From positions 1,149,339 to 1,181,972 of the forward strand of contig NZ_KB235948.1 in NCBI RefSeq assembly GCF_000332335.1: 32,634 nucleotides of DNA. The letters are read 5' to 3'. Position 1 is the stretch's first letter. The number at the start of each line of letters is the position of its first letter. A model generated the notes under the pieces. The model saw nothing but the letters and a program-made list of their open reading frames with translations. It had not been told where the DNA came from and ran no database searches. The DNA is from Kamptonema formosum PCC 10802. GTDB lineage: Bacteria > Cyanobacteriota > Cyanobacteriia > Cyanobacteriales > Oscillatoriaceae. The position numbers were made by a program, and so were the translations under genes. Below, piece by piece: positions 25,490-32,634 of this stretch.

Positions 25490-26794
25490 CTAAAGAACGC
25501 GCAGCAAGCTGGGAATGCTGGCGATCCCTTCCAGGTTGCGAATGTCCTCTAGCGCTTCCCGGAAATTGCCTTCGCGGACATCGTGAGTCACCACGACAAT
25601 TTCTGACAAATCGCCGCGCATGCCGGTTTGCACAATCGATTCCAGACTGACGCCATGATTGCCAAAACAAGTGCCCAATTTGCCGATAACACCCGGCTCG
25701 TCTTTTGTCAAGAAGCGGGCGTAAAATCGCGCCATCACTTCGTCCATTGGGGCGATGGCGCAGTAGTGCTGGTGGGCGCAGCTGAGCAAGGGATGGGGTA
25801 TGGGTTCGGTTTCGGTTTTCAGGATAGCGGCAATGTTCATAATGTCAGACACTACGGCGCTGGCGGTGGGACCGGCACCGGCACCCCGCCCGTAAAACAT
25901 CACCTGCCCAATCGGTTCCCCTTCCACCAGAATAGCGTTGTAGACGCCATTGATACTGGCGAGCGGGTGGGTTTTGGGGACAAAAGTGGGGTGAACTCGC
26001 AACTGCAACCGGTCGGTGGGATCGGTGCCGGTGGGCTGTTCGCGCTTGGCGATTGCCAGCAATTTAATCGCAAAGCCGAGTTTCTCAGCGTAGGCGATAT
26101 CCGCAGCGCTAACTTGCCCAATTCCCTCGCGGTAGACTTCTTCTAGTTTGATGCGCCCTGCAAAGGCTAAACTCGCCAAAATAGCCAGTTTATCCGCAGC
26201 GTCGAAGCCGTCCACATCTGCAGTCGGGTCAGCTTCAGCATAACCCAAGCGCTGGGCGTCAGCGAGAACCTCGCTAAAGTCAGCGCCCTCAGCGGTCATG
26301 CGGGTGAGAATGTAGTTGGTGGTGCCATTGACAATGCCGGTGACAGATTGAATGCGGTTGGCACCTAGAGACTGTTTGAGAGGGGAGATGATCGGGATAC
26401 CGCCGCCGACAGCTGCTTCCAGCATGACGTAGATACCTTTTTCGTTAGCAGCGGTGAAAATTTCATCGCCGTAGCGGGCGATGACTGCTTTGTTGGCGGT
26501 GACGACATGTTTGCCGTGGGCGATGGCTTTTAGGATCAGGGAGCGTGCCGGTTCGAGCCCGCCGATCAGCTCGACGACAATATCAACAGCGGGATCGGTG
26601 ACGATTGACTCCAGGTCTGCTGTTAGCACATCAGGGGAGATTTGTAAAGTGCGGGGTTTGTCGGGGGTGCGCACGCCCACCTTATGGATTTCCAACTCCT
26701 GCAGCAGCGGGTGACGCCCTTCTGGGGAGAGCAAAATTTCCGCCGTGCCGGTGCCTACTGTTCCGAGTCCGAGCAAACCGATTTTGTATGCCAC
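25490..26794 (-). CDS. hom: Homoserine dehydrogenase
   Basis: A 434-residue NAD(P)H-dependent enzyme that reduces aspartate semialdehyde to homoserine for threonine, methionine and isoleucine synthesis. The Rossmann motif GLLGLGTVGTG is at the N-terminus. Catalytic-domain motifs VVTANKAVIA, GGGIPII, GIVNGTTNYIL and DPTADVDGFDAADKL are intact. The C-terminal 90 residues form an ACT regulatory domain (PGVIGKLGTCFGNHGVSLES), expected to give threonine feedback inhibition. The start is set at GTG 26794 (MAYKIGLLGLG), which matches the usual cyanobacterial N-terminus; the frame continues to a TTG at 26809. No clear ribosome site is seen. It is divergent from the antitoxin-like gene. Confidence 0.96.
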   Translation of the reverse strand: MAYKIGLLGLGTVGTGTAEILLSPEGRHPLLQELEIHKVGVRTPDKPRTLQISPDVLTADLESIVTDPAVDIVVELIGGLEPARSLILKAIAHGKHVVTANKAVIARYGDEIFTAANEKGIYVMLEAAVGGGIPIISPLKQSLGANRIQSVTGIVNGTTNYILTRMTAEGADFSEVLADAQRLGYAEADPTADVDGFDAADKLAILASLAFAGRIKLEEVYREGIGQVSAADIAYAEKLGFAIKLLAIAKREQPTGTDPTDRLQLRVHPTFVPKTHPLASINGVYNAILVEGEPIGQVMFYGRGAGAGPTASAVVSDIMNIAAILKTETEPIPHPLLSCAHQHYCAIAPMDEVMARFYARFLTKDEPGVIGKLGTCFGNHGVSLESIVQTGMRGDLSEIVVVTHDVREGNFREALEDIRNLEGIASIPSLLRVL

Positions 26795-27090
26795 GATTTT
26801 AATCCGCAATCAGTAAATTCTTGCCAAAACTATTGTGGCATTCTCGCACCCCACCGAAGGCGTGCCGGTGCCGGTATCCCTGCCGGCGCGGCGGGAGCGC
26901 CCCCACACCGGCGGACAGCACCGGCAGCTGTCAGCTAGGGGATGCCGGCTTTTCGCCCTCTTCTCTCCCCTCGATCTGAGTGCCGGCACCACTTGCTTCA
27001 GTCAAATTCAGCATTTGTGACATAATATTAGATAGCGAGCGACAGCTAATCCTGCACGGGATCGCTAATTTCTGCTATCAAGGTAGAGTC
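26795..27090. other. Divergent intergenic region between hom and the antitoxin-like gene
   Basis: It has GC-rich low-complexity DNA with repeated TGCCGG/CCGGCA motifs (26855-26990), then an AT-rich part around 27010-27040 that could hold a plus-strand promoter. Nothing firm can be assigned. Confidence 0.45.
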
Positions 27091-27390
27091 ATGGAAATTA
27101 CCATTAACTGGCAGCCAGAAAAGAGCTTGCTGGAAAAATTGACAGCTATAGCGCGTCAGCGGGGACAATCTCCTGAAGCGCTCGTCACTGAAGCGGTGAC
27201 GCTCTATGCAGAAGCGCTCACCACTGAAGCGGTGAGGCTCTATGTAGAAGCGCAACCGCTAGAAACAAGTAATATTGATTCCGATCCCCTGGTCGGCTTA
27301 TTTGCCGGCTCACCCGATCTGGCTGCCAAGTCTGAGGAGATTTTACAGCAGCAGTGTCACAGGCGGGAACCAGAAAGCAGGTTTCTTTAA
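27091..27390 (+). CDS. Antitoxin-like protein with internal duplication and altered C-terminus
   Basis: A 99-residue protein. Its N-terminus (MEITINWQPEKSLLEKLTAI) resembles small ribbon-helix-helix-type antitoxins seen in front of PIN toxins in cyanobacteria, and SPDLAAKSEEILQQ is the usual last conserved block. After that block the sequence is replaced by CHRREPESRFL, encoded by a dispersed hairpin repeat (27372-27404) that supplies the stop codon. A 36-base direct duplication (27175-27210, 27211-27246; about 32 of 36 identical) doubles EALVTEAVTLYA. No toxin gene follows. It looks like a decayed or orphan antitoxin. AAGGTAGAG lies in front of the ATG at 27091. Confidence 0.55.
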   Translation: MEITINWQPEKSLLEKLTAIARQRGQSPEALVTEAVTLYAEALTTEAVRLYVEAQPLETSNIDSDPLVGLFAGSPDLAAKSEEILQQQCHRREPESRFL

Positions 27391-27404
27391 AAAACCTGCT
27401 TTCT
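27372..27404. repeat. Hairpin repeat forming the end of the antitoxin-like gene
   Basis: AGAAAGCAGGTTT (27372-27384) and AAACCTGCTTTCT (27392-27404) form a perfect 13-bp stem; the TAA stop (27388-27390) lies in the loop. It is a variant of the AGAAACCCGGTTTCT palindromes. Confidence 0.7.
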
Positions 27405-27415
27405 AAATCCCCAGC

Positions 27416-30400
27416 TCACCTCCCCCCGACAGTAGCTATCTCTTCATCCGTCAACCCATACAGCCGGCAGACCATCCCATCAATCAGACTATCAGTGCCG
27501 GCAAGTCGCGCTCTCACCGGCAGCAGTTTATCCAAACTCGCCTGGTATTCCCGCTGCAATCGCTCCTGAAATACTCTCGCTGAAACATCCCCTGACAGCC
27601 GCTTGCGATTCTTTTTCAGAATCTCCAGCAGTTCGTCAAAGCTCAGGGGGGATTCCTCTTTCTGGCAATCTCCCAGGTAATTTTGAACGCGGGTTTTATT
27701 CGTGAGACTGTCAGTGCCGGTGCCAATCTCCCGCGACAGCCAAACCAGGAAGCCTTTCATTTCCGCCTGCTTTTGCTTGTTTAGATCAATCATTTCACCG
27801 GCCAGGTTAGCCAGCAAATCGTGAACCACATCAGTGCGACCCTGACTGAGGTGTTTTCGCACCAATTCTATAATAGCAGTTCCCTCACCTCCTGTCAAGC
27901 AACTCTCACAGATAGATTTGGCTATTTCCAGATAGCCGGTGCGTTCGTCGGGTGGTGTGGTGAAGTCAATGCGCCGGATGGTAATCGGCTCCAGATATTG
28001 AGAAAATATGCGAGTGTAGCCGCCCCGGACAAATGTGTTGAGTTGCTTCAAAGCACAATCCCCAAAACTGCTATTCAGGAGCGCCAGCACATAGTTAAGC
28101 GAGTAAGGGCAATCCGCAGGTAGAGTAATGCCATAACCCGTAACAAACGTCACACTTCCATCAGAATCTAGAGTGTAGGCAGCCCTGCTGATAATGTCCC
28201 GGATCAGAATTTTAGGAGCCCGGATTACTTCTAAATTTTTGGGATAGATAAACCCGTGCCATTTATCAGTTTGGGCCAGCCGGCTCTTCTCTCGCGCCTT
28301 CAAAATCTCCTGATTAGCGTGGAGGTATTGGTAAGTCTTTGGATACTTCTCCCGCAATTCGTTTAAAGAAATTAGCTCCACCTTATTCTCTGTGGCTTTA
28401 TACGGAATTATCGCCACGGCAGAGTTCCATGAAATTTCATAACGCTGAATTTCCTCGCCAGCCACAAAAGCCGCACACAAATCTCGCTCAACTCTCACTC
28501 GTTGCTGAAGGGAAGCAGAAAATCCCTCAAGTTCGCCATTTGCCTCGATTACGTTTTTCAGGATATAAACTTCATTGGCACTTGTGCGAATGCCCTGAAA
28601 CAAACGTTCAGCTAGTTTGCTTAGCGGGGTGCTGTACTGAGAGACTTTCTCAAAAATCTGGCTGACGTTTAGCTCGGTGAAAGTCCAGGGTTTATCTGTT
28701 AAAGAGCCGGTAAGTGCCTTTCTAAATGGAAGCTCGCCCTCAATAATATCTTCTGGCACTTCCAGCTTTAAATAGCGTGCCGCCTCACACGCACTGCCAC
28801 TTAAGAACAATAAACAGGTGTAGGTTGTGACCTCATCAAAAACCTGACCGTAAGTGAAATCGACAAGTTCGCACAAGGATTTTTGCCGCGCTACCCTATC
28901 GCGTAATTTTTGGCAATAAGAAGCAGTCAAGAACTTATTCGGCAGAATTAAACCCACAATTCCTCTGGAGTTAACTAAGAACTGGCACCGCTCCGCTACC
29001 AGCATATAAAGGTCGTAAGATCCAGAGGCAGTTTCATAAAGATTTGAAAAGTAATTGGCTGCTAGAGCGTCTGCCTGCTTGACTGTCTGAACTCTCACAT
29101 ACGGCGGATTTCCCACCACAGCATCAAACCCCGGATTCTCCTTCCAAGAAGCAGTCTGCAAATCAATAAACACCTCTGGAAACTCCAAATCCCAGTGGAA
29201 AAAGCGCTTCTCTTCATACAAGCGCCGCGCCGAACTCACTACTGCAGCATCCGCCTGACTCATCCTTTCTGAGCTGGCATTTATTGCCAGAGCACCGTAA
29301 CGCCGCAAGAAGCTATCCGCACCCCTCACCCCAAAATGCCGGGAGACATATATATCTAGCAGTTGCTTGTAAGGTTTCGCTTGCCGGTCAAACTCTAGAA
29401 ATAGCCGCTCGCTGGTTTCCACTTCCCCAAAAGTGGCATCACTCAAAATACTAATCCCCCGCATAATTTCAGCAGCGCGGAGTAACCCCACAAACGGTCC
29501 CGCAAACAGCGTCAGTTGCCCACCGGCATCGGCAGCCATACTCGATTCCGCTTCCCGCGCCGTCGCCCCAATCAGGGAATTCCCGCAGCGCAAGTGATGG
29601 TCTAAAAATGACAGCGGTGCGCCAACAGTAAAGGAGTGCAACCACAAACTCAGCTTAGCCAGTTCCACCGCCATCGGGTTTAAATCTACCCCATAAATGC
29701 AGCGCTTCATCACCGCGCGGTGCAGCAAGTTATCATCTCGCAATTTGCTGGAATGAATCGAAATTTCCTGCTGTTGCAAGTTGGCAATAATCTCCTCGCG
29801 GATTTTAGCCAGCTGTTCCAATACCGGGTTATCCTCTGGATACTCGCTGAGAATGCGAATCAGCTCAGTGGTGATATAATCCACAGCTGTCACCAAAAAG
29901 TGACCGCTCCCCATTGCTGGATCGCACACTTTGATATCCAGCAGTGTTTCCCACGCTTGTCTTTGCAGACGCTGCAAGTCCTCCTGCAGCGTGCCGGTGC
30001 TTCCAGAATTTCTCCTGCCATCTCCCAAGTGCTGCCGCACTTGAGAAATTTTCCCCATCAACTCCTTGAACCCTTCTGCTCGTTCCGCCAAAATTGGCTC
30101 TAAAGTATGCTTTATGATGTACTTGACAATATATTCAGGAGTGTAGTAAGAACCTGTAGCTTTACGCTCCCCCTTGTCGGTTTCTAGGTGAACTTCGCCC
30201 CTAGCAGCATCATCAATAACCAGCCGGTATTCCAGCAACCCTTCATAAATCGCCCCCAGATGCCGCACGTCAATAAAACCGTAATCAACCGGCTCCCCAC
30301 CTATCCGCGCCAACTTGTCTAGTGCCGGTGCTAGCACCGCATCCGTTAACTTGTGTTCCATCAAAAACCGATTATTGCCTCCCCCGCTACCTTCCTGGGA

Positions 30401-31519
30401 TAGGGAATTGGATTCTGAGGGGGCAAAGTCAAACTTGAACAGCCCGCCGTTGTAGCGCGGCACTTCCAAACCGGCATCTCCCCGATCTATAATTTGAAAT
30501 AGATTCAGCAACCTGTCATAAAAACCCGCAGAAGTCTGGCTAAGCCGTTGCTGCCGGTCAACCAATTCCGCCATCTCTCGCAGCATCTTGCTGAGACTAT
30601 AGTTGCGATAATCCCCCTCAACCGGCAGCAAATTCCGCGCCTCAGCATAGAGCAAAAACAGTATCTTGTACAAAAATGACAGAGTAGCCTCATAAACTAG
30701 CCGGCGGCTCGTTTCATCCGTCAGATTTTCTCCCCGCGCTGCGCCATAAGCAACAAATCCCCCCGCAAAAGAAGAAAACACCTGGTTGAAAACCAGCTTC
30801 TTCAGCTCCCCCTCAATCACTCTAGCATACTTAGCGCTCCCTTCGCGCACCCGCTCTAAAAAATTCTTCCCCCTGACATCCTTAACAAACGCCTCCCGCC
30901 GGAAGAAACACCAGAAATATTTGAACCCTTCCCCATCCCCCGCTGACAGCAGGTTAACCAAGTCAACCTCATAATATTCTTGCACCGGCGCAGCGCTGTG
31001 CCGGCAGTACAGCCGCCAAATCCTGCCATTTGTCAGAATTCCCCAGTCAGCGCCAGTTCCCGTCAAGTAACTGGCAATTTGAAACGAAGGATTGCTATTT
31101 TTGAACGCATCGCGGGCGTCATTGCGAGACACCTCACTTAGAGAGCGCCCCCAGTATTTCGCATCCGCAACAGCCACAGTGCGGGCGTAAAAAGCCGGCT
31201 GATCATTCTTCTGAAAGCCATAAGCCTCTTTCTTGGTTTTCTCATCTGCAAATAGGGCGTAATCAGGACGCTGGACTTGCCCGCCTTTACGCACAGGAGT
31301 TTGGACAATATATGAAAAGCCCAATATTTCCAGCACCGGCTGGATAAACTCCGCTTCCGTCTGAGCTTCGTTAAGCGCCGGCAGAATTTCCTGTTTGCCG
31401 GTGTGTAGTGTTCGCAGCTGTGCCAAGGCATGCGTTACATCCTCACTCCATTCTGGACACTCTTGAATCCGGCGCTCTAAATAGTGCTGTGAAAACAGGG
31501 GCTTACTGCTGGATATCAT
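27416..31519 (-). CDS. Type IIG-like restriction-modification enzyme (fused nuclease and N6-adenine methyltransferase)
   Basis: A 1367-residue single-chain enzyme. Residues about 50-125 look like a PD-(D/E)XK nuclease: E54/E56, RPDYALF with D86, and VADAKYWGR with D119 and K121. The methyltransferase has SAM motif I DPAMGSGHFL near residue 533 and catalytic motif IV NPPYVRV near 803, typical of N6-adenine methylation, with a helical region between as in Eco57I-type enzymes. The C-terminal 450 residues should carry target recognition. It would cut unmodified foreign DNA and methylate the host. Organisation also recalls BREX PglX, but no other BREX genes are visible. The ATG at 31519 has a weak GGGAAG ahead. 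It is flanked by toxin-antitoxin genes. Confidence 0.88.
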   Translation of the reverse strand: MISSSKPLFSQHYLERRIQECPEWSEDVTHALAQLRTLHTGKQEILPALNEAQTEAEFIQPVLEILGFSYIVQTPVRKGGQVQRPDYALFADEKTKKEAYGFQKNDQPAFYARTVAVADAKYWGRSLSEVSRNDARDAFKNSNPSFQIASYLTGTGADWGILTNGRIWRLYCRHSAAPVQEYYEVDLVNLLSAGDGEGFKYFWCFFRREAFVKDVRGKNFLERVREGSAKYARVIEGELKKLVFNQVFSSFAGGFVAYGAARGENLTDETSRRLVYEATLSFLYKILFLLYAEARNLLPVEGDYRNYSLSKMLREMAELVDRQQRLSQTSAGFYDRLLNLFQIIDRGDAGLEVPRYNGGLFKFDFAPSESNSLSQEGSGGGNNRFLMEHKLTDAVLAPALDKLARIGGEPVDYGFIDVRHLGAIYEGLLEYRLVIDDAARGEVHLETDKGERKATGSYYTPEYIVKYIIKHTLEPILAERAEGFKELMGKISQVRQHLGDGRRNSGSTGTLQEDLQRLQRQAWETLLDIKVCDPAMGSGHFLVTAVDYITTELIRILSEYPEDNPVLEQLAKIREEIIANLQQQEISIHSSKLRDDNLLHRAVMKRCIYGVDLNPMAVELAKLSLWLHSFTVGAPLSFLDHHLRCGNSLIGATAREAESSMAADAGGQLTLFAGPFVGLLRAAEIMRGISILSDATFGEVETSERLFLEFDRQAKPYKQLLDIYVSRHFGVRGADSFLRRYGALAINASSERMSQADAAVVSSARRLYEEKRFFHWDLEFPEVFIDLQTASWKENPGFDAVVGNPPYVRVQTVKQADALAANYFSNLYETASGSYDLYMLVAERCQFLVNSRGIVGLILPNKFLTASYCQKLRDRVARQKSLCELVDFTYGQVFDEVTTYTCLLFLSGSACEAARYLKLEVPEDIIEGELPFRKALTGSLTDKPWTFTELNVSQIFEKVSQYSTPLSKLAERLFQGIRTSANEVYILKNVIEANGELEGFSASLQQRVRVERDLCAAFVAGEEIQRYEISWNSAVAIIPYKATENKVELISLNELREKYPKTYQYLHANQEILKAREKSRLAQTDKWHGFIYPKNLEVIRAPKILIRDIISRAAYTLDSDGSVTFVTGYGITLPADCPYSLNYVLALLNSSFGDCALKQLNTFVRGGYTRIFSQYLEPITIRRIDFTTPPDERTGYLEIAKSICESCLTGGEGTAIIELVRKHLSQGRTDVVHDLLANLAGEMIDLNKQKQAEMKGFLVWLSREIGTGTDSLTNKTRVQNYLGDCQKEESPLSFDELLEILKKNRKRLSGDVSARVFQERLQREYQASLDKLLPVRARLAGTDSLIDGMVCRLYGLTDEEIATVGGR

Positions 31520-31788
31520 GATCGCTTCCCAACCTACATCTCCAGATTATATACCTTTAGGTGTGCCCCTCAACAAGGTTTTTACAAAATGTAATATTTT
31601 CTTCTTTATCCCAACCGGCACGCTCCAGCCAGCCGCAGTAAGATAAAGATATGATATAGCCTCTCTCCTATTAGTGAGGTACTGAGAAACCCGGTTTCTT
31701 TAAGAAACCGGTTTCTGGCATGTATTTCATACAACTAAAAACCGCTATAGAATTGCTAGAGCCGGCAATCGCTCCTCCTAACCGAATC
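31520..31788. repeat. Intergenic region with intact AAACCCGG palindrome and conserved tail
   Basis: AGAAACCCGGTTTCTTTAAG followed by AAACCGGTTTCT (31685-31716) is the undisturbed form of the repeat that the IS at 21467-22978 has split. The tail TTTCTGGCATGTATTTCATA then CAACTAAAA also recurs at about 22993-23025. The AT-rich part near 31560-31600 may contain the promoter of the restriction-modification gene. No gene is seen. Confidence 0.6.
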
Positions 31789-32214
31789 CTACGAAAAATT
31801 CTCAATAGGCTTAATAATAGCACCGGCAGCCATTGCGGCGTCAGCCTGCCGGCGGTCAACCGTAATCAGAGAAAACCCCCTATCTAAAGCCAGAGCAATA
31901 TAGAGAGAGTCATACACCGGCAGCTGGTAGCTCAAACCAATTTGCAAAGCGCTCGGCAACAGAGCGCTTACCGGCACAATTTGAAAAGGTAACGCCAGCA
32001 GCTCACGAATTATTGGCTCTGCATTTGTCTCTGGCATTCCCCGAAACCGCACCTCCTTCCACAGAACATTGGCGCACTCTAGCAGGCAAAATTCTGGAAT
32101 GTATAGCTGATCGCCTTCATACATCCGAGCCACCAAGACTCGCGTTTCAGGCGTGTGAGTCTGCGCGAGGAAATACTGACACACCACACTGGTATCAACT
32201 AGATAGGTTGCCAT
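31789..32214 (-). CDS. VapC-type PIN-domain toxin
   Basis: A 141-residue PIN nuclease. The acidic active-site set is visible: D7 in YLVDTSVVCQYF, E45 in LLECANVLW, D100 in PVYDSLYIALAL, and D118 in LITVDRRQADAA. Such toxins cut RNA, often tRNA, and are held in check by the paired antitoxin. The ATG overlaps the antitoxin stop by one base (TAATG), which indicates translational coupling. Substrate not known. Confidence 0.9.
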   Translation of the reverse strand: MATYLVDTSVVCQYFLAQTHTPETRVLVARMYEGDQLYIPEFCLLECANVLWKEVRFRGMPETNAEPIIRELLALPFQIVPVSALLPSALQIGLSYQLPVYDSLYIALALDRGFSLITVDRRQADAAMAAGAIIKPIENFS

Positions 32215-32438
32215 TAGCTGTCCCGATCCTCACGAATCATTTCCACAACCGACGGCGAACCCGGTGGCGGGGTCCACCTGAGACGGTCCATCGCCTCCAA
32301 AATCTCCTGCACAGAGCGTTTTTCCTTGGGACGTTGGGGCTGTTCCCCTTGCCGCACCCGCTCATCGACTATCTGGGCAATCAACCCTTTGAGTTCTTCC
32401 ACCGTCATATCTATTATTCGTTCAGTTCCCATTTTCAC
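32214..32438 (-). CDS. Antitoxin paired with the PIN toxin
   Basis: A 74-residue, acidic and basic, mostly helical protein (RIIDMTVEELKGLIAQIVDE). The Pro-rich middle and the C-terminal SVVEMIREDRDS resemble the toxin-binding tails of cyanobacterial VapB-like antitoxins. It is the first gene of the pair and overlaps the toxin start by one base. AAGGGG lies about ten bases before the ATG. It likely represses its own promoter in the AT-rich stretch around 32455-32470, as is usual for the type. Confidence 0.75.
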   Translation of the reverse strand: MKMGTERIIDMTVEELKGLIAQIVDERVRQGEQPQRPKEKRSVQEILEAMDRLRWTPPPGSPSVVEMIREDRDS

Positions 32439-32634
32439 TGACCCCTTCTTTCCTCTGAATTAATTATAACACCGGCCCCCCTCACCCCTCAGGAGCGCCC
32501 CCACCGGCACCACCTATCTCCCAATATATTTCTCCCCTCTTCCTTGGCGTTCTACCCTGCGGGAAGCCGAGAAAGCGCGTCTATGGCGTCTTGGCGGTTC
32601 AATCCCATCCCCCACCCCCCTCCCACCCCCCGCC

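Overview
The window is a piece of cyanobacterial chromosome, most likely from a filamentous Oscillatoriales-type strain. It carries psaA and psaB (photosystem I core), ycf3 (photosystem I assembly), a DUF4327 gene, a CtaA-like copper ATPase, and many short interspersed repeats, scarred insertion sequences and GC-rich low-complexity tandem repeats. The strain cannot be named from the sequence alone.

Layout. Bases 1-190 hold the start of a second psaB copy, on the minus strand and cut by the window edge. Next on the same strand come an SGNH/GDSL hydrolase (337-1329) and a small secreted protein (2279-2695), separated by MITE-rich intergenic DNA. The main psaA-psaB operon follows (8235 down to 3438). 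It has a long AT-rich hairpin with a T-run between the two genes and tandem hairpin units in the psaA leader. From 9513 the plus strand carries a Pro/Ala-repeat lipoprotein, a small exported ORF, an RluE-like pseudouridine synthase, a tiny MVRGV-repeat ORF, a structured stretch resembling an orphan HEARO/omega-RNA, and a signalling pair: a zinc-ribbon PP2C phosphatase and an FHA/zinc-ribbon Ser/Thr kinase. DUF4327, two decayed TnpB C-termini, a conserved 115-aa protein and the copper ATPase complete the middle.

An IS element (21467-22978) with perfect 15-bp inverted repeats and a 5-bp target duplication sits inside a dispersed palindromic repeat. Its transposase is broken by one nonsense codon and one frameshift. 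Right of it are a 43-aa gene with a strong Shine-Dalgarno, a MITE inside a 26-bp repeat array, ycf3, gatC, a small protein with 38-residue repeats, and homoserine dehydrogenase. The last 5.5 kb are defence and accessory DNA: an orphan antitoxin-like gene with a damaged C-terminus, a 1367-aa type IIG-like restriction-modification enzyme, and a VapBC-type toxin-antitoxin pair.

Themes. Photosystem I genes (psaA, psaB, the second psaB, ycf3) form the core-metabolism theme. The accessory theme is layered mobile DNA: TA-targeting MITEs nested in each other, IS-in-palindrome, TnpB scars and a possible orphan guide-RNA-like element. No complete new system can be proven from the sequence. The best leads are the second psaB with the attenuator-like psaA-psaB spacer, the 12720-13100 structured RNA candidate, and the PP2C protein with a degenerate kinase-like middle domain beside its kinase partner.
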